Part shown: one piece after another, positions 1 through 7,226 of the stretch
Position numbering within the stretch: the first letter of the stretch is position 1
Layout of the letters: each line of letters starts with the position of its first letter
Source: Actinoallomurus iriomotensis
GTDB taxonomy: Bacteria; Actinomycetota; Actinomycetes; Streptosporangiales; Streptosporangiaceae
DNA length: 64,000 nt
Direction: 5' to 3'
NCBI RefSeq assembly: GCF_030269445.1
Contig: NZ_BSTJ01000009.1
Span: 62,001 to 126,000 of the forward strand
Translations under genes and position numbers: made by a program
Notes under the pieces: generated by a model
Databases searched by the model: none
What the model was told of the DNA's origin: nothing
What the model saw: only the letters and a program-made list of their open reading frames with translations

Positions 1-2
1 TT

Positions 3-104
3 CTCGCGCTGGTCGCCCTCGGTGGTTTCGCGGTTTGGCGCCGGCTGCAGCAGGACCGGGCCGAGCTCGACCTGTGGACCGAGGCGACGTCGGCGGACAA
101 CTGA
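3..104 (+). CDS. DLW-39 family small protein (C-terminal part)
   Basis: This is the C-terminal 33 residues of an open frame that enters from the left edge. A hydrophobic stretch (LALVALGGFAVW) is followed by charged residues and the signature DLWTEAT, ending ADN. The DLW-39 family is a group of about 39-residue actinobacterial membrane peptides of unknown role found next to gyrA and the Ile/Ala tRNAs. Only a few N-terminal residues should be missing. The family assignment rests on the DLW motif, the length and the origin-proximal context. Confidence 0.75.
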   Translation, partial: LALVALGGFAVWRRLQQDRAELDLWTEATSADN

Positions 105-144
105 GACACGACTTTGATACCGGCGGGGAGCATGGAGGGCGTGC

Positions 145-858
145 GTGGACGACAGAGCGCGGATCACGCTCGCCTGCCTTGACCTCGCCGGTACGAGCGT
201 GGCCGACGGCGGCGTGGTCGAGAAGGCCTTCGCCGAGGCGCTGGCCACGCAAGGAGTCGTCCCCGGCACCGGGGCATATACCGGATCGATGACCCGCGTG
301 CGCGAGGCACGGGGGCAGTCGAAGCTTGCCGTCTTCCGGCAGATCTTCTCCGACGACGACCGCGCTCGGGCCGCCAACCACGCGTTCGAGTGCGCGTACG
401 ACTCCGTCATCGACCGGGTCGGCCTGACGCCGATCCCCGGTGCCGAGGCCGCCATGGACAAGCTCGCCGACGCGGGTGTCCGCGTGTGCCTGATGACGGG
501 CTTCGGCCGCGCCACCTTGGGCCGCGTCATCGACACTCTGGGTTGGTGGAAACGCGCCGACCTGCTGATCTGCCCGGACGACGCCGGCGGCCGCGGCCGT
601 CCGTACCCGGACATGATCCTCACCGCGGCGCTGCGCCTCCAGGTCGAGGACGTCCGTCACATCGCGGTCTGCGGCGACACGGCGAACGACATCCTGAGCG
701 GCCACCGCGCCGGCGCGTCGATCGTCGCCGGCGTTCTCACCGGTGCCCATGACCGCACCCGGCTGGAGCAGGCGGGCGCGACGCATGTCCTGGAGAACGT
801 CACCGACCTCCCGGACGTCATCTTCCGTACGACCGCCGCGATCCCGGCACCGAGATAG
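145..858 (+). CDS. HAD-superfamily phosphonatase-like hydrolase
   Basis: The 237-residue product resembles phosphonoacetaldehyde hydrolase-like HAD proteins. Motif I is CLDLAGTS (residues 9-16), with the nucleophile Asp followed by LAGT, the form typical of the phosphonatase branch. A GFGR segment (motif II region) lies near residue 118, and the motif IV acidic pair is in CGDTANDI (about 175-182). It probably hydrolyses a small phosphorylated or phosphonate compound in the cytoplasm; the substrate cannot be told. The GTG start at 145 has GGAGGG five bases upstream. It stands alone, downstream of the DLW-39 gene. Confidence 0.85.
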   Translation: MDDRARITLACLDLAGTSVADGGVVEKAFAEALATQGVVPGTGAYTGSMTRVREARGQSKLAVFRQIFSDDDRARAANHAFECAYDSVIDRVGLTPIPGAEAAMDKLADAGVRVCLMTGFGRATLGRVIDTLGWWKRADLLICPDDAGGRGRPYPDMILTAALRLQVEDVRHIAVCGDTANDILSGHRAGASIVAGVLTGAHDRTRLEQAGATHVLENVTDLPDVIFRTTAAIPAPR

Positions 859-1103
859 GCCCGACGAACGGGCCGCGGCTCATCCGTCCACGGACGCGCC
901 TGTGTCCGGAGATGTTCCGATGTTCGCGAGCGGCAATGACCAGGCGGGGTTTTTCGGTACGGTCATCCCGCATCACCACCGCTTGTCCTCCGGTCGGATC
1001 GGGCCTGGCCGACCGAAAAGGATGGTCGGCCAGTCGATCCTCGTGAAGGATCGGCCGTCCGATCGGCCCCCGCCGTGCGGGTGGCCATAGGAAGGTGATG
1101 CCG

Positions 1104-1208
1104 ATGGCCGGAAGACATCGGCGATCGGAGCCGAACAGCGAGTGGTGGCTCATCGTGAAGCTGCTGCTCGAATGGCTGCTCGGCGACGGCCCTGGCCCCC
1201 GCTTCTGA
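1104..1208 (+). CDS. Small hypothetical protein (34 aa)
   Basis: A short frame starts at ATG 1104 with AGGAAGG eight bases upstream (1089-1095). An in-frame ATG at 1098 is too close to that site. The product is basic at the N-terminus, has a hydrophobic core (WWLIVKLLLEWLLG) and ends GPGPRF, so it may associate with membrane. A strong hairpin follows at 1238-1276. It has no recognisable family. The ribosome binding site and terminator are the main support. Confidence 0.4.
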   Translation: MAGRHRRSEPNSEWWLIVKLLLEWLLGDGPGPRF

Positions 1209-1237
1209 CGGGAAGCAGAGACCAGGACCGCTAGCGG

Positions 1238-1276
1238 GGCCCTCGCGTCGCGCCCTGGAAAGGTGGCGCGGGGGCC
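1238..1276. terminator. Bidirectional hairpin terminator
   Basis: GGCCCTCGCG (1238-1247) pairs along its whole length, with one G-T pair, to CGCGGGGGCC (1267-1276). It lies between the end of the small plus-strand frame (1208) and the end of the minus-strand XRE gene (1307), so it could stop both transcripts. There is no T tract, which is usual in high-GC actinobacteria. Confidence 0.5.
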
Positions 1277-1306
1277 TCCCCAATCAGTGAGCCGGACGTT
1301 AACGAC

Positions 1307-1690
1307 CTATTGGGTCAAGTCGCGTTCGCGCCGATTGGGCACTGACCAAACCGTACCGCGCGAAGGAGCGGGCGGAGGCGGGAGCGGCCGACCTGCCGCT
1401 TGGGCGCCGACCGGCGCCATCCTCCGTGAGCGGTATCCCTCTTCGGCCGGCTCAGGCTGCCGCTTGCGCTCCAGGACGACGCGCGGGCAGTTCAGGGCGG
1501 CGGCGAGCTTGCCGATCATGCGTGGGGTCGCGTTGCGGGTGCCGTTCTCGATCTCGGTGATGAGCGTGCGGGACACGCCGCACAGCCTCGCCACCTGCTC
1601 CTGGGTCAACCCCGCGTTGTCCCGCGCGTACTTCACAGCGGCCGGCTCGTGGTCCAGCGGCTGCTTAGGCGGCTTACGGGTGTGTCGCAT
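1307..1690 (-). CDS. XRE-family helix-turn-helix regulator
   Basis: The 127-residue product has an XRE helix-turn-helix at about residues 18-72: AGLTQEQVARLCGVSRTLIT, then EIENGTRNATP. The C-terminus is proline- and arginine-rich with no known domain. The ATG at 1690 has GGTGTG-type sequence but no good Shine-Dalgarno. Its start codon lies inside the first of seven TGCGAC/GTCGCA half-sites that fill the gap to the divergent XRE gene, so autoregulation is likely. The operator link is inferred from position. Confidence 0.75.
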   Translation of the reverse strand: MRHTRKPPKQPLDHEPAAVKYARDNAGLTQEQVARLCGVSRTLITEIENGTRNATPRMIGKLAAALNCPRVVLERKRQPEPAEEGYRSRRMAPVGAQAAGRPLPPPPAPSRGTVWSVPNRRERDLTQ

Positions 1691-1836
1691 GGAGGTGACA
1701 GTAGTGCGACGTGTTGCGACGGGTCAACAGGTCGCACTAGATCGCTGCGGGCGAGTGTCGCACTGCGGGGGCTCGGGATACGTGAACGCGCAGGTACTCG
1801 ATGGACAGTGGACCGGTTAGTGCGACCGTGTGCGAC
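1684..1836. promoter_or_regulatory. Operator array of TGCGAC half-sites between divergent XRE genes
   Basis: Seven copies of TGCGAC or its complement GTCGCA occur in about 150 bases: 1684, 1705, 1715, 1731, 1757, 1821 and 1831 (first base of each). TAGTGCGAC (1702-1710) and GTCGCACTA (1731-1739) form a perfect inverted repeat. Two tandem pairs (1705/1715 and 1821/1831) are spaced exactly 10 bases, one helical turn. The last pair abuts the start of the downstream XRE gene. This looks like a cooperative binding region for one or both regulators. Confidence 0.65.
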
Positions 1837-1846
1837 CATGTGCGGC

Positions 1847-2293
1847 ATGAGTGAGCGACCGCCGCAACGCCCTGAGGGCGAGCTGATCGAGCGCGCTCAG
1901 AAACTCTCTGGGCTCTCCCAGCGCAAGGCGGCACCTCGCGCCGGCATCAGCGAGAACCGGTGGCGCAACATCGTCAGCGGCTACCAGACCGTCAGCGCAG
2001 GCGTCTACGCCCCGGTCACGGGCCCGCCCGACACCGTCGCCCGAATGGCGCGCGCCGTCGGCGTCACGGCCGAACAGCTCGACCAGGCCGGCCGTGAGGA
2101 CGCCGCCGAGGAGCTACGGAGACTGGGCCCGCTCGAAGAGACGGACGCGGCCGGCACCACCGTCGCGGAGCTGGCGCAACGGCTCGCCCGACAGGAGAAG
2201 ATCACGGCCCAGCTCGTCGAGGAGACCGCCGAACTGCGCCGACGACTGACAGAGATCACCGGCAAGGACCCGTTCACCCCCCGTGCCGGATGA
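1847..2293 (+). CDS. XRE-type helix-turn-helix protein with coiled C-terminus
   Basis: The product is 148 residues from ATG 1847; ATG 1838 is an alternative three codons upstream. The N-terminal part (GELIERAQKLSGLSQRKAAP, then AGISENRWRNIVSGYQ) is an XRE-like DNA-binding domain with a threshold helix TVARMARAVGVTAEQL. Residues about 95-140 (VAELAQRLARQEKITAQLVE and following) are predicted to form a coiled coil suited to dimerisation. No Shine-Dalgarno is visible and the TGCGAC sites run up to the start codon, so translation may be leaderless. It pairs divergently with the XRE gene at 1307-1690. Confidence 0.65.
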   Translation: MSERPPQRPEGELIERAQKLSGLSQRKAAPRAGISENRWRNIVSGYQTVSAGVYAPVTGPPDTVARMARAVGVTAEQLDQAGREDAAEELRRLGPLEETDAAGTTVAELAQRLARQEKITAQLVEETAELRRRLTEITGKDPFTPRAG

Positions 2294-2513
2294 GATCCGA
2301 GTCCAAGGGGCCTGCCACAAGGCGGCCCGAAACCGCCGTCGTAACGACGGGGGACGGCGCGCCGACAGCGAGTGGCACTGCCTGTAGGAAGCCGACCAGA
2401 CCGCGTCGACTCTCCGACCAGACCACGGCCATCGCCCCAGGCACCGAGATTGCCTGCCACCCGGGGTCGCCACGGCACGGCGAGTTCCCGGTAGGCTGTA
2501 GCACGTTTCACGA

Positions 2514-2589
2514 GGGGCCTTAGCTCAGTTGGCAGAGCGCCTGCTTTGCAAGCAGGAAGTCAGGGGTTCAAATCCCCTAGGCTCCACCA
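2514..2589 (+). tRNA. tRNA-Ala (anticodon TGC)
   Basis: A full cloverleaf is visible. The acceptor GGGGCCT pairs with AGGCTCC and includes the G3:U70 wobble that identifies alanine tRNAs. The anticodon stem CCTGC/GCAGG closes loop TTTGCAA, with anticodon TGC at 2547-2549. The T arm is GGGGTTCAAATCCCC, and CCA is encoded at 2587-2589. A TAGGCT -10-like box lies at 2492-2497. In related genomes this tRNA lies near gyrA, which fits the origin-proximal setting. Confidence 0.97.
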
Positions 2590-2595
2590 GCCAAG

Positions 2596-2626
2596 ACGCC
2601 CCCGCCCTGATCATGGACGGGGGCGT
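2596..2626 (+). terminator. Hairpin terminator after tRNA-Ala
   Basis: ACGCCCCCG (2596-2604) pairs perfectly with CGGGGGCGT (2618-2626), leaving a 13-base loop. It begins seven bases after the encoded CCA, the usual position for a tRNA terminator. Confidence 0.6.
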
Positions 2627-2704
2627 GCGGGCCACTAACGGGCCATTAGACCGGGACGAGAGCACTCGCGGCACCGTCGTCGTCGCTGTCCGGCCGCTCT
2701 AAGC

Positions 2705-2728
2705 GCGGGCTCGATTCCCGTCGCAACA
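2705..2728 (+). other. Degenerate tRNA T-arm-like relic
   Basis: GCGGG-CTCGATT-CCCGT forms a five-pair stem (one G-T) with a seven-base loop close to the T-loop consensus TTCGANT, followed by CGCAACA. No matching acceptor, D or anticodon arm could be found upstream, so it is not a working tRNA. It could be a leftover of an integration at a tRNA gene or chance. Positions 2627-2770 otherwise hold no gene I can support. Confidence 0.25.
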
Positions 2729-2770
2729 CACTGGGACCGGTTGAGGAAGGAATGCCAGGCTGGATTCTTC

Positions 2771-3064
2771 CTACTGGTCTTCGGTCTCGGCTTGATCCTG
2801 ACGGAGTATCGCCTCCAACAGCGCTGACGGTAGATGCCGGCGGGCACCGAGGATCTCCAAGCCAAGAACGTGCGCGTCGTGATCGATGTCCAGGTTGAAC
2901 ATGCCCTCGCGGGGATCGAACGGCACGATCCGTTCCGAAGCGTCGGACGTGCCGGGATGTTGGAGGTAGATGTACGCCGCATCGGCATCGCTGTCGTAGG
3001 TGACCACCAGCGGAACGCGTGCTTCCTTGTACACGCCATCAGACTGGCACAGCACCGAAGCCAT
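2771..3064 (-). CDS. DUF2283 family protein
   Basis: The 97-residue product carries the DUF2283 pattern: VTYDSDADAAYIYL, then a segment ending FNLDIDHDAHVLGLEILGA (about residues 18-75). DUF2283 proteins are small soluble proteins of unknown function that are often found near toxin-antitoxin or mobile DNA. The ATG at 3064 gives 16 residues before the domain; a GTG ten codons in is an alternative start. It stands alone between tRNA-Ala and a divergent methyltransferase gene. Confidence 0.75.
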   Translation of the reverse strand: MASVLCQSDGVYKEARVPLVVTYDSDADAAYIYLQHPGTSDASERIVPFDPREGMFNLDIDHDAHVLGLEILGARRHLPSALLEAILRQDQAETEDQ

Positions 3065-3193
3065 CCGCGGACCGTGCAGACGCGCCAGGCGTGACGGATC
3101 GGCCGAGCGCGCCCGAGTAGCGGCGCCGCAACTGCCCGCATCGAACCGACTTGAGTTGTTGCTCCGTCTGACGACTGTTTCTAGTCTCCGAAC

Positions 3194-3967
3194 ATGACGG
3201 TTCCCGGATACGACGAACTGGTCGTTGCCGCTATGGCCGCTCCGAGCGAGGGATGGGACTTCGAATGGGTGGCCGGGCGCTGCGAGGGCTCGGAGCCGTC
3301 ATGGTCGTACCGCGATCTCGCTCGCGCACACGTCGCCGGCACCGATCGGTTGCTGGACATGGATACCGGCGGTGGTGAACTGCTGGCTTCGCTCGGGCCA
3401 TTGCCTCCTCGCACGTGGGCCACAGAAGGCTGGCCACCCAACATTTCCGTGGCTCGCCGTCGCCTGGAACCCCTGGGCGTCACCGTCGTTCCGGTACCCG
3501 ACAAGGACCGGCTGCCATTACCGGATGCGTCGGTCGGTTTGGTCTTGAATCGCCACGGAAGCCTGGCGGCGCACGAGGTCAGGCGAGTGCTGCGCCCTGG
3601 TGGAGTTCTGCTGACGCAGCAAGTCGGTAGCGAGGACTGCGCGGATCTCAACGAGGCCCTGGGGGCATCACCCGCGCATGCCCCCGATAGCTGGACGCTC
3701 CGTACGGCGAGTAAGGAGCTGTCCGCGGCCGGACTTCGGCTGACACTGATGCGCGAGGAGCATCCCGTGCTCACCTTTTACGACATCGGCGCCGTCATCT
3801 ATCACCTGCGTATGGTGGCCTGGCAAATCCCCGACTTCAGCGTCGAGCGCTACGACGCCTCACTGCGCCGCCTCCACCAGCGGATCAGTGCCGAAGGCCG
3901 CATCAACGTTCACGCTCACCGATTTCTGATAGCCGCTGAACGGCCGATCCCTAGCGCATGTGCCTGA
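3194..3967 (+). CDS. Class I SAM-dependent methyltransferase
   Basis: The product is 257 residues. The Rossmann SAM-binding part runs from about residue 50: LLDMDTGGGELLASL is motif I, ATEGWPPNISVARRRL holds the acidic loop, and DASVGLVLNRHGSLAAHEV followed by RVLRPGGVLLTQQVG matches motifs IV-V of the Methyltransf_11 group. The substrate is unknown. The ATG at 3194 has no clear Shine-Dalgarno. The last ten bases overlap the next gene, so the two are probably co-transcribed. Confidence 0.8.
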   Translation: MTVPGYDELVVAAMAAPSEGWDFEWVAGRCEGSEPSWSYRDLARAHVAGTDRLLDMDTGGGELLASLGPLPPRTWATEGWPPNISVARRRLEPLGVTVVPVPDKDRLPLPDASVGLVLNRHGSLAAHEVRRVLRPGGVLLTQQVGSEDCADLNEALGASPAHAPDSWTLRTASKELSAAGLRLTLMREEHPVLTFYDIGAVIYHLRMVAWQIPDFSVERYDASLRRLHQRISAEGRINVHAHRFLIAAERPIPSACA

Positions 3968-4452
3968 GTATGGCTGCCATGAGTTGGTCCGCGACGATCT
4001 TGCCCCTGGTCGGCGTTGCCGTCGGAGCCGCCAGCACTCTCACCGGTCAGTACCTCACCACCAGGGTCGCCGCGCGCCGGGAGGAACGCGAGCAGTCGAC
4101 CGCCGAGCGGACCGAGAGAAAAGAAGCGATCCTGGCTTTCCTCTCCGCCGCTCAAAGCGTGGAGCTACTTCTGGACCGACGTTCCGATCACCGTTCGCCT
4201 GATGACGCCGAGATCTGGGACCGGCTTCATGGCCTCTGGCTGGCCAAGAAGGCCTGCGAACTCGTGTGCTCGCCGCAACTCGCCCAGGCCGCACACGACT
4301 ACACCGTCTCCCTGCATGACCTGCTTCGCGATCGGAACCCCACCGAACAGCCCGCCGTGAAGCGGGAGCTGAGATACGCACTCATGGAGGCAGCCCGTAC
4401 GGAGCTGGGCGTCACCGGCGATCCCCTGAGACGCGGCCTCAAATCCGTATAG
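3958..4452 (+). CDS. Hypothetical membrane-anchored protein
   Basis: The 164-residue product begins with a hydrophobic segment (about residues 9-30, SATILPLVGVAVGAASTLTG). A highly charged helix rich in Arg and Glu follows (RVAARREEREQSTAERTERK), then a helical cytoplasmic domain. This layout is common in actinobacterial proteins of unknown function located beside accessory genes. It overlaps the methyltransferase end by ten bases. ATG 3970 is an alternative start. Confidence 0.6.
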   Translation: MCLSMAAMSWSATILPLVGVAVGAASTLTGQYLTTRVAARREEREQSTAERTERKEAILAFLSAAQSVELLLDRRSDHRSPDDAEIWDRLHGLWLAKKACELVCSPQLAQAAHDYTVSLHDLLRDRNPTEQPAVKRELRYALMEAARTELGVTGDPLRRGLKSV

Positions 4453-4490
4453 CGCCGTCGTAAGGTGTTGGCGAGCGGCGGGAGGCGGAT

Positions 4491-5540
4491 GTGGAGACCG
4501 GCCTTGGCGATCGTCTGGACGAGGTGCTCTCCGCCGGTCGCGCGGCGGGGCTGCACGGTCTCGTGGTCCTGCGCGACGGCCGCCCGGTCCTCGAACGCTA
4601 CGGGGCGGGCGAGGACTTCTCGTGGAACGAACCGCTGGGGCGGGTCACGTTCGGGCCCGACGTGCTGCACGACATCCGTTCGGTCACCAAGAGCATCGTC
4701 GCTCTGCTGTACGGGATCGCCCTCGCCGACGGCCTGGTGCCAGAGCCGGCCGAGCCGCTGCTGAGCCGGTTCCCCGAGTACGCCGACCTCGCCGAGGACG
4801 GCCGGCGTGCCTCCATCACCGTCGAGCACGCGCTGACGATGACCCTCGGCCTCGAGTGGAACGAGAACGTGCCCTACACCAGCGAGGCCAACAGCGAGAT
4901 CGCGATGGAGTCGGCCCCGGACCGGCACCGGTTCGCGCTCGACCGGCCGATCGTCAAGGAGCCGGGAAAGCGCTGGCGGTACAACGGCGGCGCCTCGGCT
5001 CTCATCGGCCGGCTGGTCGTCAAGGGGACGGGTGTGCCACTGCCGGACTTCGCGCGTGAGGCGCTCTTCGGGCCGCTCGGGATATCCACGTTCGCGTGGA
5101 TGACCGGCGCCGATGGTGTGGCGTCCGCGGCATCGGGCCTGCGGCTGACACCTCGCGACCTGGCCCGGATCGGCCAGGCGGTGCTCGACGACGACGGCCG
5201 CGTCATCCCGGCCGCCTGGCTGCGCGCGGCGCTGCGCCCGCACGTGCGGATCGCGGAAGACTTCGACTACGGCTATCAGTGGTACCTGGGCACGTTCCCG
5301 TCGACGGGCGTCCGCTGGGCCGGTGGCATGGGGAACGGCGGACAGCGCCTCTACGTGCTGCCGGACCTGGGAGTCGTCGTCGCCATCACCGCGGGCGAGA
5401 CTACGACTCCGCCGACCAGGCGGCCACACCGTCGATCGTCATGGACGACGTGGTGCTGGCAGGTGGCCGGTGAAACTGACGTCGACGCAGGTCGCGCAGA
5501 TCCGGGTCTGGCGTGTGGACCAGGAGATGACCTGGCGTGA
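4491..5540 (+). CDS. Serine hydrolase, beta-lactamase/CubicO type, frameshifted near the 3' end
   Basis: The product is a class C beta-lactamase-like serine hydrolase. The nucleophile motif is SVTK (residues 64-67), and the second motif region is RYNGGASALIG near 165. The domain is complete up to GVVVAITAG (about residue 302). After that the frame reads an arginine-rich, unlikely tail. The next frame instead reads DYDSADQAATPSIVMDDVVL and stops at 5473, the ending expected for this family, and its stop overlaps the GTG of the next gene. A two-base GA duplication at 5397-5400 would explain this. It could be a real mutation or a sequencing error. The start GTG 4491 has GGGAGG just upstream. Confidence 0.8.
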   Translation: METGLGDRLDEVLSAGRAAGLHGLVVLRDGRPVLERYGAGEDFSWNEPLGRVTFGPDVLHDIRSVTKSIVALLYGIALADGLVPEPAEPLLSRFPEYADLAEDGRRASITVEHALTMTLGLEWNENVPYTSEANSEIAMESAPDRHRFALDRPIVKEPGKRWRYNGGASALIGRLVVKGTGVPLPDFAREALFGPLGISTFAWMTGADGVASAASGLRLTPRDLARIGQAVLDDDGRVIPAAWLRAALRPHVRIAEDFDYGYQWYLGTFPSTGVRWAGGMGNGGQRLYVLPDLGVVVAITAGETTTPPTRRPHRRSSWTTWCWQVAGETDVDAGRADPGLACGPGDDLA

Positions 5541-5667
5541 GGTGGCGCGGGCCGCGGCCGACGCCTGGGGTTCCGATCACGGCGGCAACCAGCGCGTCGG
5601 CGAGGAGCTGTGCCGCGCGGCCGCCCTCGCTCTGGGCGAGGACCCCAACGCGGAGCCCTGGAACTGA
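5470..5667 (+). CDS. Small conserved hypothetical protein (65 aa)
   Basis: The frame starts at GTG 5470, which overlaps the expected stop (TGA 5471-5473) of the serine hydrolase in its unshifted frame, so the two are translationally coupled. The sequence (VAQIRVWRVDQEMTWREVAR, then AAADAWGSDHGGNQRVGEEL) looks like a small helical, possibly helix-turn-helix, protein; its C-terminus is acidic. Family not known. Confidence 0.6.
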   Translation: MKLTSTQVAQIRVWRVDQEMTWREVARAAADAWGSDHGGNQRVGEELCRAAALALGEDPNAEPWN

Positions 5668-5675
5668 GCGAGCCT

Positions 5676-6161
5676 TCAGGCGGACTCCGTGTCGCCCTCC
5701 CCGGTGGCCAGACCGGCGGGGACCAGCATGAAGACCTTGGGGCTGAGGCGTTCCATGTCTCCGCCGCGGGCGCAGATGAGGCCTGCGGCGAAGTCCACGA
5801 GTTGCCTGCCCTCGTCGTCCGTCATGGCCGTCAGGTCCATCACGACCGGAATGCCCTGGCGGAAGTAGTGCCCGACGTACAACACCTCGTTGTAGTCGCG
5901 CGGCCGCAGCTTCTTCACGATGCCCGTCGTACTGCTCGGCGTGGCCGGCTCCGCGGGGACCAGCATGAACACCTTGGGGCTGAGGCGCTGCATGTCCCCG
6001 CCGCGGGCGCAGATGAGGCCTGCGGCGAAGTCCACGAGCTGCCGGGCCTCCTCGTCCGTCATGGCCGTCAGGTCCATCACGACCAGTACGCCCTTGCAGA
6101 AGTAGTGCCCCACTTGCCGGACGTCGTTGTAGCCGCGGGGGCGCAGTCTCTCGACGATCAC
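5676..6161 (-). CDS. Tandem SepF-domain protein
   Basis: The 161-residue product consists of two nearly identical SepF domains, residues about 2-69 and 81-148. Each has the family core: LRPRxYN, GHYF, VVMDLTAMTD, RQLVDFAAGLICARGGDM and RLSPKVFMLVPA. SepF binds the FtsZ C-terminus and tethers it to membrane. Usual SepF has one domain after an N-terminal amphipathic helix and linker; here both helix and linker are missing, and the GTG start (6161) opens directly into the domain. It is probably a SepF-like paralogue comparable to the Sfl proteins of Streptomyces, acting as a covalent dimer. The function is inferred. Confidence 0.85.
   Translation of the reverse strand: MIVERLRPRGYNDVRQVGHYFCKGVLVVMDLTAMTDEEARQLVDFAAGLICARGGDMQRLSPKVFMLVPAEPATPSSTTGIVKKLRPRDYNEVLYVGHYFRQGIPVVMDLTAMTDDEGRQLVDFAAGLICARGGDMERLSPKVFMLVPAGLATGEGDTESA
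5718..6158. repeat. Internal direct duplication within the SepF-like gene
   Basis: Bases 5718-5921 and 5955-6158 are direct repeats of about 204 bases that encode the two SepF domains. Long stretches are identical at DNA level, for example around 5758-5800 and 5995-6037. Third-codon positions are also conserved, which argues for a recent duplication or ongoing gene conversion. Confidence 0.8.
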
Positions 6162-6240
6162 ACCGCCAGTCTCCCTCAGCCGACCGGGGCGGCAAAGAGA
6201 CTCGCGCGTACGGGAGCCGAAGCGAGGCTATCCTGCGGCT

Positions 6241-6483
6241 GTGGCCTCCGCTGAGCATCGCACCGGTGAGACGGACGCGGTCGTCCGTGAATGGCGGGCC
6301 GAAGACGGTTGGGGCGTGCTGGACTCCGCCGAGACCCCGGGCGGCTGCTGGGCGCACTTCAGCCACATCGCCGCGGACGGCTACCGCGAGCTGCACGCCG
6401 GGCAGCGTGTCCGCCTCGAATGGGAGTCACCGGGACAGGACGGCTATGACTTCCGCGCCGTCCTCGTCGTCCCCCGGCGCTGA
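6241..6483 (+). CDS. Cold-shock-domain-like protein
   Basis: The 80-residue product has a cold-shock fold signature: GVVREW-type start (AVVREWRAEDGWGVL), CWAHFSHIA where typical proteins have FVHFSAI, and HAGQRVRLEWE followed by a C-terminal strand FRAVLVV. The canonical RNP1 motif KGFGFI is weak (EDGWGVL). It would bind single-stranded nucleic acid. The GTG start at 6241 follows a GGCT-rich leader without a clear Shine-Dalgarno. It is divergent from the SepF-like gene with only 79 bases between them. Confidence 0.75.
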   Translation: MASAEHRTGETDAVVREWRAEDGWGVLDSAETPGGCWAHFSHIAADGYRELHAGQRVRLEWESPGQDGYDFRAVLVVPRR

Positions 6484-6572
6484 GGGGCCGCGCGACCGCG
6501 GCTGATTCGGCACGCTGACCTGCGCAGACGCTGACCTTCCGCTGGGCCGCCGACGGATAGATTGGTCCGGCC

Positions 6573-7178
6573 ATGGCAGGGATCGGGGGAACCATCGCTC
6601 GCGCCGCGGGGATGTTCGCGGGGACCAACGTTGACGACATCATCGTCCTCACCGTCTTCTTCCTGACCTCACGGGCCGGTCGCGGACCCAGGGCGTGGCA
6701 GATCTGGGCCGGGCAGTACCTCGGAATCGCGGTGCTGGTGCTGGTCTCGCTCGCGGCGGCGCTGGGGCTAACGTTCATTCCGGACAACTGGGGTGGGCTG
6801 CTCGGCCTGGTCCCGTTCGTCCTCGGCGTCCGGGGCCTCGTGATGACCGTCAGAGCCGGGAACCGCGGAGAGGAACGCGCACCTCCCGTCGTCACCGGGC
6901 TGATGCCGGTGGCCTGGGTGACGATCGCCAACGGCGCGGACAACGTCTCCGTCTACACCCCCGTGTTCCGGAGCATCGACGCCGGCTCGACCATCGTGAC
7001 CGTCGTGGTCTTCGCCGTCGGTGTCGCCGTGTGGTGCCTGGCCGGCTCCTGGCTCGGCTCCCACAAGAAGATCGTGGATGTCGTCAGGCGGTACGGGCAG
7101 TGGATCGTCCCGGCCGTGTTCATCGTCATCGGCACGGTCATCGTCGTCGCGTCCGGCGTCCTCACCGAGCTCTGGTGA
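6573..7178 (+). CDS. CadD-family cadmium resistance transporter
   Basis: The 201-residue product has six predicted membrane helices. It has the CadD/LysE-like features GMFAGTNVDDIIVLTVFF near the N-terminus and VTIANGADNVSVYTPVF in the middle. These paired Asn-Asp motifs are typical of CadD proteins, which export cadmium or other cations. No metal-responsive regulator is adjacent, so the substrate is uncertain. Confidence 0.85.
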   Translation: MAGIGGTIARAAGMFAGTNVDDIIVLTVFFLTSRAGRGPRAWQIWAGQYLGIAVLVLVSLAAALGLTFIPDNWGGLLGLVPFVLGVRGLVMTVRAGNRGEERAPPVVTGLMPVAWVTIANGADNVSVYTPVFRSIDAGSTIVTVVVFAVGVAVWCLAGSWLGSHKKIVDVVRRYGQWIVPAVFIVIGTVIVVASGVLTELW

Positions 7179-7226
7179 GCGAAGCCCGTTCCGCGTGACA
7201 CCGGCGGACCGGACATAATCGCGGTC

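Noticed and set aside
859-1088. Frames on both strands downstream of the HAD gene
   Set aside because: They are short, Arg/Pro-rich and without a start signal; only the 34-residue frame at 1104 has a ribosome binding site.
2005-2511. Minus-strand frame across the second XRE gene and the tRNA leader
   Set aside because: No domain, Arg/Ser-rich composition, and it conflicts with a good XRE frame on the other strand.
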